Assembly (NCBI GenBank): GCA_964630925.1
Contig: CAZVZK010000094.1
Coordinates: 1-38,537 of the forward strand
Source: RGDT01 sp964630925
GTDB taxonomy: Bacteria; Planctomycetota; Planctomycetia; Gemmatales; Gemmataceae
Reading direction: 5' to 3'
DNA length: 38,537 nucleotides
Below the pieces are notes generated by a model. That model saw only the letters and a list, made by a program, of their open reading frames with translations, ran no database searches and was not told where the DNA came from. Shown piece after piece: positions 33,433-38,537 of the stretch; position 1 is the first letter of the stretch, and every line of letters begins with the position of its first letter. Both the position numbers and the translations under genes were made by a program.

Positions 33433-33780
33433 CTGTCCAGGGCGCTGCCGGCGGGGGAGGCGCTGGACCGGCTGGCGTCGTGGCAGGCGCACACCGACAG
33501 GATTATCAAGCTGCATTACGCCTTCATCGCCGGGGAGAACGACTCGGAGGCCGACGTCCACGCCATCTGCGACGCCCTGGAATCGCGTCGCCTGGTGGCC
33601 CACGTCAACATCGTGCGCTACAACACGGCCGACCCGGAGCGCCACGGCACGGAGCCGCCGGAGGACGTGATCGAGGGGAACGCCGCCGTCTACCGGGCGC
33701 GGATGCCCAGGGCCCGGGTGCGTGTCATCCCGCGCGTGGGCTTCGGCGTGCAGGCGTCGTGCGGCATGTTCGTCAGTTGA
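33418..33780 (+). pseudogene. 3' remnant of an RlmN-like radical SAM protein gene
   Basis: The last 120 codons match the C-terminal third of RlmN-like radical SAM methyltransferases: FRRRWLSRALP, LHYAFIAGENDSEADVHAIC, VNIVRYN, and RVGFGVQASCGMFVS with the terminal cysteine. The radical SAM CxxxCxxC half is absent; upstream in this frame is antisense of the ParB-like remnant. No credible start. A longer reading frame from 33100 exists but its first 90 residues are Arg/Ser-rich shadow sequence. Confidence 0.65.
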
Positions 33781-33808
33781 GCGCGAATGTAGCCCGCCGC
33801 CCCTCGGC

Positions 33809-34879
33809 CTACATTGGCGGCCCCGACCACGTCTTGATGGCCGCCTGGATGGCGGTGCGGTCCTCGGCGGCCGACCCAGCGAGGGCCTCATTCAACACCG
33901 CCAGCACCTCGGCACGCCGCGCCGGGTCCACCTTGATCCGGAAGTGCAGCGCGTCCGCCGCCCTCACCTTGCCCCACTTGTCCGGCTTCTTCAGCTCACT
34001 CACCACGTAGTCGATGCTCGTGTAGTCGGGCATCTTGAACTTGTCGTCCTTCTTCCCGCCGTCCTTCTTCTCCTCCTCGGGCGGCCTGGGCGGCTCGCCG
34101 CCCGAGAACGCCCTCGACACCATGCCGGAGCCGACGGCCACCCACAGGATGATGATCGGCAGCGCGAACAGGACGATGAGGCGCATCCAGATGGAAGGGC
34201 GCAGGCCTTCGGTGAGGTCGGCCTCCTCCATGTCGCTGACGAGGAGCTGGCCGCCGCCCTTGGCGATCTCCACGCCGTGCTCCCCCTCGGCGGCCTCGCC
34301 GATGACCATCACGCCGGCGCCCTCGGGGATGGCCACCTCGAGGAACAGCAGGTCGCGCTCCCAGAACAGGCCCTGGTTGGAGACGCCGGTCAGCTCGAAG
34401 ATGCGCCCCTGCTCCTCCTCGTCGAGGTCGCTGAACATGCCGCTCATCACCCAGGTGTCGTCGGCCACCTCGGCGACGGCCCCCTCGAGATCGACCGGCA
34501 CCTCGCCGCTCCCGTCGCGCAACACGCAGGGGACCTGCTCGGCGTGTTCGGCGATGTTGACCTTGTAGTAGTACCGCCGCGTGACCCTCCAGTCGCCCTC
34601 GCGGGTCGTCCGGTCGTAGGACCGCACCTGCTGGGCGGCGAAGAAGTAGTACACGCACTTCTTGCGTGAGATGGGGCTCTTGAGGAGCCTCTGGCCCCTG
34701 TCGGCCGACAGCTCGCCGCGGACCTTGACGCGCCCCTCGGGCACCTCGGCGGCGGGGCTCTGCTTCGTGTCGTTGATGAGGGAGTAACGGCCCCAGTCCG
34801 TCAGGGCGGTGTAGAGCAGATAGCCCATGAGGCCGAGGACGCCGACGCCCAGCACGCACAGGATGATGAGGTCGATCAT
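33809..34879 (-). CDS. GIDE-domain membrane protein (MUL1-like without RING)
   Basis: A 356-residue membrane protein. An N-terminal helix (about 3-24) precedes a GIDE-type domain: EVPEGRVKVRGELSADRGQRL, then SPISRKKCVYYFFAAQQ, WRVTRRYYYKVNIAEHAEQVPC, VPVDLEGAVAE. A second helix lies in IVLFALPIIILWVAV, followed by a charged linker and a C-terminal helical region. GIDE is the domain between the helices of eukaryotic MUL1 (MAPL); bacterial versions lack the RING finger, as here. No clear ribosome-binding site before the ATG. Function in bacteria unknown. Confidence 0.8.
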   Translation of the reverse strand: MIDLIILCVLGVGVLGLMGYLLYTALTDWGRYSLINDTKQSPAAEVPEGRVKVRGELSADRGQRLLKSPISRKKCVYYFFAAQQVRSYDRTTREGDWRVTRRYYYKVNIAEHAEQVPCVLRDGSGEVPVDLEGAVAEVADDTWVMSGMFSDLDEEEQGRIFELTGVSNQGLFWERDLLFLEVAIPEGAGVMVIGEAAEGEHGVEIAKGGGQLLVSDMEEADLTEGLRPSIWMRLIVLFALPIIILWVAVGSGMVSRAFSGGEPPRPPEEEKKDGGKKDDKFKMPDYTSIDYVVSELKKPDKWGKVRAADALHFRIKVDPARRAEVLAVLNEALAGSAAEDRTAIQAAIKTWSGPPM

Positions 34880-34940
34880 GGGGGCACCGGGCGCGAGAGG
34901 GGCGACACCCTCCCAAGGATGGAAACGGCGGGGCGGGCCG

Positions 34941-35645
34941 TCAAGGGGCCGCGTCCTCGGGCGGCTCGTCGCTGAACGGCTCGAGGAAGCCGATGAACCT
35001 GTCGCCGTGGTCGGCCCATCTGGCGCCGTGGCCGGCGGTGAGTCGGGCCTCGAAGACGGTGCCGTGCTTGTAGTGCCCGAAGACGTTCCACCACGTCGCG
35101 CCGTCGAGGATGTCCTCGACGAGGTTGAGGGCGTGCTCGTTACGTTCGGCGGTGTCGCCCCTGGGCTGCCCCCAGTAGGCATCCCCGCGGTGGGCGTGCT
35201 TGTCGAGGGCGCGGGCGGCGGGCGAGAGGCCGTCGCCGGAGGTGGCGGACGTGAGGAGGCGTTCGCGTGGCGGGGGGAAGCCGCGCTCGTCGGTGAGGCT
35301 GGCGGGGGTGAGACGCATGCCGAGCAGGACGAGGGTGTGCAACGAGTCGGCGTGGGTGAGGGCGTCGGCGAGGCGGCGGGTGACGGACGGGTCGGAAGGG
35401 AAGTCGTGCCAGTGGGCGACGGCGGGGCGGAAGTGCTCGAACGACGTGGCGAGGGGCGGGGTGCATTCGCCGGTGAAGGAGGGCGGCGGATGGCGTGCCG
35501 GGACGCCCTGGCGGATGTAGACGAGCAGGCGCATGGCGAGGCGGTCGCGCAGCTCGGGTGTGAGGAACAGCGGCTGGAGGCGGTGCGCCACCTCGGCGGG
35601 GAGGAGCGGGCGGGCGTCGATGAGGTGATCGTGCAGGGAACGCAT
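34941..35645 (-). CDS. Hypothetical cytosolic protein
   Basis: A 234-residue protein with no family I recognise. Parts look folded, for example LRDRLAMRLLVYIRQGVP and HALNLVEDILDGATWWNVFGHYKHGTVFEARL. No membrane segment. I chose the ATG nine bases after GGAG; an ATG three codons earlier touches that site and is less likely. It lies between a single-pass membrane protein and the GIDE protein on the same strand. Confidence 0.55.
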   Translation of the reverse strand: MRSLHDHLIDARPLLPAEVAHRLQPLFLTPELRDRLAMRLLVYIRQGVPARHPPPSFTGECTPPLATSFEHFRPAVAHWHDFPSDPSVTRRLADALTHADSLHTLVLLGMRLTPASLTDERGFPPPRERLLTSATSGDGLSPAARALDKHAHRGDAYWGQPRGDTAERNEHALNLVEDILDGATWWNVFGHYKHGTVFEARLTAGHGARWADHGDRFIGFLEPFSDEPPEDAAP

Positions 35646-35711
35646 GGCGGTCATCTCCAGGCAAGGCGAGCGGCGCGGCGTGAGCCCGCCGTGTCTTCGC
35701 GTCGGTGTCGC

Positions 35712-36326
35712 TCACTTCTTCCGCAGGGCGACGCGGACGATCTGCGTGGGCGGTGGAGTCCCCTTGAAATGCTGGTGGGGCACCTGTAACAGGCCTGTCC
35801 GCTCGTACCCTGGGGCGGTCACATCGTACCGGCATGCAGGGGTCCAGACGCCCCCGTTGTAGGTCAGACCCAGCCCACTCCAATCCTGTAAGGTCCCGAC
35901 CCTGCGATAGTAGAGAGACAGACACCCTCTGCCATCGACGTGGGTTGTGAACTCTTCCTCCTCACCGGCCCCGGAGTTCAGTGAAGGGGAGAAAACGAAG
36001 ACCGTTGCCGTGTTGACTCGCCTTCCGGTGTCCGCGTCCGTAACTTCGAAAACGATAAGGAAGGGCCGGCTGCCCACGCCATAAGCCCAGCACGTCCGGT
36101 CATAGACGAACAGGCAAACTGCGATAAAGCCAGCGAAGCCCAGCAGCCAAAACCACGTCCGATCTCGCCGCGCGCCACCACCGTCAGGTGCCTCACGTAT
36201 AGAGTCATCCGTGTTTGGCACGGCCACTTTCCCGGTAGGGCGGGCGCCGATGCCGACGGCCGCGTCGCCGGGGAAGATGTTCTGTTCGGTGTCCATAGCC
36301 GGCACCGTGGCTGTCGTGGAGGGCAC
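35712..36326 (-). CDS. Single-pass membrane protein with Ig-like outer domain, lower GC
   Basis: A 204-residue protein. Residues 1-55 are polar and probably cytosolic; one helix spans about 58-75 (FWLLGFAGFIAVCLFVYDR). The outer part (about 85-200) is strand-rich, FLIVFEVTDADTGRRVNTATVFVFSP then YDVTAPGYERTGLL, resembling carboxypeptidase-regulatory or transthyretin-like folds. GTG start follows the leuD stop directly with AAGGGG; an ATG ten codons in is the alternative. Base composition here is visibly less GC-rich than its neighbours, suggesting later arrival. Confidence 0.55.
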   Translation of the reverse strand: MPSTTATVPAMDTEQNIFPGDAAVGIGARPTGKVAVPNTDDSIREAPDGGGARRDRTWFWLLGFAGFIAVCLFVYDRTCWAYGVGSRPFLIVFEVTDADTGRRVNTATVFVFSPSLNSGAGEEEEFTTHVDGRGCLSLYYRRVGTLQDWSGLGLTYNGGVWTPACRYDVTAPGYERTGLLQVPHQHFKGTPPPTQIVRVALRKK

Positions 36327-36893
36327 TCACCCCTTGATCATACCGTGCTCCCGCGCGTAGGGGAACAGCCCGCCCGCCGCGATGATCGGGCCGACCTCGC
36401 CCAGCGGCTCCAGGCGGTATTCCTCCCTCGTCGTCAGGTTGCGCAGCACGCCGGCCGCAACGTCCAGCTCCACATCGTCGCCGGTGCAGACTGCCTCGCA
36501 AAGACGCTGCTTGCACTCGAACGGCACGAGGTAGCCGCCGTTGACCGAGTTGCGGTAGAAGATGCGGGCGTAGAACTCGGCGACGACGGCCTTGATGCCG
36601 GCGGCGTCGAGCGCGATGGGGGCGTGCTCGCGCGAGGAGCCGCAGCCGAAGTTCTTACCCCCGATCACGACGGCGTAGTCGCTGACGTACTCGTCCTTCG
36701 TGTGGAAGGGGACGTGGCCCTTGGGCAGCCCGGCCTGCGACGGCGGCACGCTGCTCAGCGCGTACTTGCCGAACTGCCGGTACTCCTCCGGGATGGCCGG
36801 GTTGTACGTCAGGTACTGCGCCGGGATGATCTGGTCGGTGTCGACGTTGTCGCCGAGGACGTATGCCTTGCCCTTGATAAGCTGTGGGATCAT
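36327..36893 (-). CDS. leuD: 3-Isopropylmalate dehydratase small subunit
   Basis: Swivel subunit of isopropylmalate isomerase in leucine synthesis; it moves the substrate onto the LeuC cluster. It has 188 residues with the family pattern GDNVDTDQIIPAQYLT, GGKNFGCGSSREHAPIAL, and FYRNSVNGGYLVP. The loop LTYNPAIPEEYRQFGKYAL is longer than in enterobacterial LeuD and looks more like plant small subunits. ATG chosen at MIPQLIKGKAYVLG; the long in-frame upstream region is the inverted repeat element. Partner leuC lies upstream. Confidence 0.94.
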   Translation of the reverse strand: MIPQLIKGKAYVLGDNVDTDQIIPAQYLTYNPAIPEEYRQFGKYALSSVPPSQAGLPKGHVPFHTKDEYVSDYAVVIGGKNFGCGSSREHAPIALDAAGIKAVVAEFYARIFYRNSVNGGYLVPFECKQRLCEAVCTGDDVELDVAAGVLRNLTTREEYRLEPLGEVGPIIAAGGLFPYAREHGMIKG

Positions 36894-36910
36894 TCGCTCA
36901 GACCTCGTCT

Positions 36911-37104
36911 CTACCCCACCCCCCAACCCCCTCCCCGAAGCGGAGAGGGGGAGTCGCAAGAGTGTCGAATTCTGCGGCGGGGTCGCTCGACCCGCACCCA
37001 TTTGGCGAAGCCCAACAAGCGACGCGCCCCCCTCGCCTTCGCGCAGGCGATGATCTGACGGCTCCCCCTCTCCGCTTCGGGGAGGGGGTTGGGGGGCGGG
37101 GTAG
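36911..37104. repeat. MITE-like element with 43-base terminal inverted repeats
   Basis: Arms at 36911-36953 and 37062-37104 are inverted repeats with one mismatch, outermost CTACCCC/GGGGTAG, around 108 bases with no open frame of note. It fills the leuC-leuD gap, starting 18 bases from leuD and ending five from leuC. Size and terminal repeats resemble a miniature transposable element, but no target duplication was found. Confidence 0.75.
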
Positions 37105-37108
37105 CCCC

Positions 37109-38416
37109 TCACGCCATGTGCTCGCGCGGGTCGGCGATGACGCCCGCCACCGCGCTCGCCGCCACCGTCAGCGGGCTCGCCAGGTACACCTTCGCCTGCT
37201 TGTGACCCATCCGCCCCGGGAAGTTGCGGTTCGTCGTGCTGATGCACGAGATCGCCTCGTTCAGGCGCCCGAATGTGTCCGACGGCCCGCCCAGACACGC
37301 GGCGCACGACGGCTCGCCGATCTTCGCCCCCGCGTCCAAAAACACCTGCTCCAGCGTCTTGCCGCCCAGCGTCTCCGTCCGCAACTGCCCGGCGATCTCG
37401 CTGGTGGCGGGCACGATGAACGTGTCGATCCGCACCGTCTTGCCCGCGAGGATCCGCGCCGCCGCCCGGAAGTCCGCCATCTTCCCGCCCGTGCAGGAGC
37501 CGATGTACGCCCTGTCGAGTTTCGTCCCGCTCACCTCATCCACGAACGCCTTGTTGTCCGGGCTGTGCGGCTTCGCCACCACGGGCCGCAGCTTGGTCAC
37601 GTCATACACCTTCTCCAGGGCGAACCGCGCCCCGGCGTCGGCCTTCACGACCTCGTACTTCTTGCCGTGCTTGTTGCGCGAATCGACGTAGTCGAGCGTC
37701 ACCTGATCCGGCGCGATGATGCCGTTCTTTCCGCCGGCCTCGATGGCCATGTTGCACAGGGTCATGCGCTCCTCGATGTCGAGGGCGTAGACCCCGTCGC
37801 CGTCGAACTCCATCGCCTGGTAGGTCGCGCCGTCGCAGCCGATGTCGCCGATGACCGCCAGGATCAGGTCCTTCGCCATCAGGTACGGCGGCAGGCGGCC
37901 CTTGAACACGAACCGCAGCGTGGGCGGCACACGCAGCCACAGCTTGCCCGAGCCCATGACGAAGCCGGCGTCGGTGTTGCCGATGCCGGTGGCGAACTGG
38001 CCGAAGGCGCCGGCGGTGCAGGTGTGCGAGTCGGTCCCCAGCAGGACCTCGCCGGGGCGGGTGTGCCCCTCCTCCGGCAGGGCGATGTGGCACACCCCCT
38101 TGTAGCGGTCCGTCCCCACGTCGTAGAAGTGCGGCAGCCCCTGCTCCTTGACGAAGGCCCGCAGGGTATCGACGTTGCGGTTCGCCATGCTGTCGGCCGT
38201 GAAAATATAGTGGTCGGGGATGATGACGACCTTCTCGCGGTCCCAGACCTTGGCGTCGCGTCCGAACTCCTTGTGGAACACGCCGATGGTGCCGGGGCCG
38301 CACACGTCGTGCGTCATCAGCACATCGACATCGCACCAGACGTTATCGCCGGGCGCCACGGCGGCCTTGCCGGCGTGGCGGGCGAGGATCTTCTCGGTCA
38401 GGGTCATCGCCGTCAT
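37109..38416 (-). CDS. leuC: 3-Isopropylmalate dehydratase large subunit
   Basis: Fe-S aconitase-family subunit that with LeuD isomerises 2- to 3-isopropylmalate. It has 435 residues, the shorter LeuC/HacA type rather than the 466-residue enterobacterial form. Cluster ligands are C308 in SCTGGK and C371 and C374 in SCAACLGG. Other marks are TDSHTCTAGAFGQFATGIG and the closing FPGRMGH. A homoaconitase role cannot be ruled out by length alone, but pairing with LeuD favours leucine synthesis. ATG after GGAG. Confidence 0.95.
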   Translation of the reverse strand: MTAMTLTEKILARHAGKAAVAPGDNVWCDVDVLMTHDVCGPGTIGVFHKEFGRDAKVWDREKVVIIPDHYIFTADSMANRNVDTLRAFVKEQGLPHFYDVGTDRYKGVCHIALPEEGHTRPGEVLLGTDSHTCTAGAFGQFATGIGNTDAGFVMGSGKLWLRVPPTLRFVFKGRLPPYLMAKDLILAVIGDIGCDGATYQAMEFDGDGVYALDIEERMTLCNMAIEAGGKNGIIAPDQVTLDYVDSRNKHGKKYEVVKADAGARFALEKVYDVTKLRPVVAKPHSPDNKAFVDEVSGTKLDRAYIGSCTGGKMADFRAAARILAGKTVRIDTFIVPATSEIAGQLRTETLGGKTLEQVFLDAGAKIGEPSCAACLGGPSDTFGRLNEAISCISTTNRNFPGRMGHKQAKVYLASPLTVAASAVAGVIADPREHMA

Positions 38417-38441
38417 GTGTCGCTCCGGGTGGCATCCCTCC

Positions 38442-38447
38442 AGTATA
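38442..38447 (-). promoter_or_regulatory. Possible -10 of the leuCD unit
   Basis: TATACT on the minus strand (five of six matches) about 25 bases before the leuC ATG. No good -35 at the usual distance, so an activator-dependent or weak promoter is possible. Confidence 0.35.
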
Positions 38448-38500
38448 CGGCACGCGGCCCCGGTTGCACGTGGGCAGGCGCGCCCGTGTCACAGCACAAT

Positions 38501-38537
38501 AGAAATGTCCGCACTTCCAGGACAGTAAGAATGTCCG
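38501..38537. repeat. Possible insertion-sequence end at the window edge
   Basis: AGAAATGTCCG and AAGAATGTCCG are direct repeats 26 bases apart, with lower GC than the rest. Repeated subterminal motifs like this mark transposase-binding ends of insertion sequences. The window stops here, so no transposase can be shown. Confidence 0.35.

Noticed and set aside
33100..33780. A 226-codon plus-strand gene ending in the RlmN-like region
   Set aside because: The first 90 codons are antisense to the ParB-like remnant and Arg/Ser-rich; only the last part has homology, so I call it a remnant.

Overview
The window is GC-rich bacterial chromosome, about 70% G+C by eye, and almost fully coding. The gene content points to Planctomycetota. 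It has a Hanks-type Ser/Thr kinase with a C-terminal sensor-like domain, MoxR/DUF58/BatA/VWA membrane clusters, DUF3501, a GIDE-domain protein, and palindromic intergenic repeats of the kind that translate as GLGGVSPP, GEAPAEP or GVGFETPV. The assignment is inferred from gene families; no rRNA or tRNA gene was seen.

Layout. 1-3.3 kb: an aldo/keto reductase running off the left edge, then an overlapping pair (tiny membrane protein, lipoate ligase-like protein) and an overlapping trio (membrane protein, HAD-like protein, DUF3806-like protein). 3.3-4.3 kb: a two-gene toxin-antitoxin-like unit (Panacea-domain protein then PemK/MazF-like protein) with a palindrome over its likely promoter. 4.5-6.8 kb: a MotA/TolQ/ExbB-like channel overlapping an Hsp70-like/FHA protein. 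6.9-8.7 kb: aquaporin plus DUF3501, converging on a hicBA toxin-antitoxin pair. 8.7-12.9 kb, minus strand: xylose isomerase, a small membrane protein, a VOC protein, a zinc-ribbon membrane protein, truncated hemoglobin and unknown genes. 13.1-18.5 kb: a sensor kinase, a small secreted-like protein, then phosphate uptake genes pstS and a fused pstC-pstA, with a Pho-box-like direct repeat before pstS. 18.6-32.8 kb: a ten-gene operon from one strong promoter, encoding a coiled-coil membrane protein, MoxR ATPase, large membrane protein, ABC ATPase, ABC permease, DUF58 protein, two paralogous exported helical proteins, and two VWA membrane proteins. 33.1-33.8 kb: two broken genes, ParB-like (minus) and RlmN-like (plus), joined head to head. 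33.8-38.4 kb, minus strand: leuC, leuD, two unknown proteins and a GIDE-domain protein. The right edge carries a possible insertion-sequence end.

Two features stand out. First, the ten-gene MoxR/ABC/VWA operon looks like one envelope machine. Second, several unrelated inverted-repeat elements fill the gaps between genes of the same operon. Each element folds so that the upstream stop and downstream start come close together. Candidate housekeeping promoters share a TTGNNN - 16-18 bp - NACAAT-like pattern, seen upstream of at least five transcription units. Many gene pairs overlap by ATGA or GTGA, which implies translational coupling, and GTG starts are frequent.
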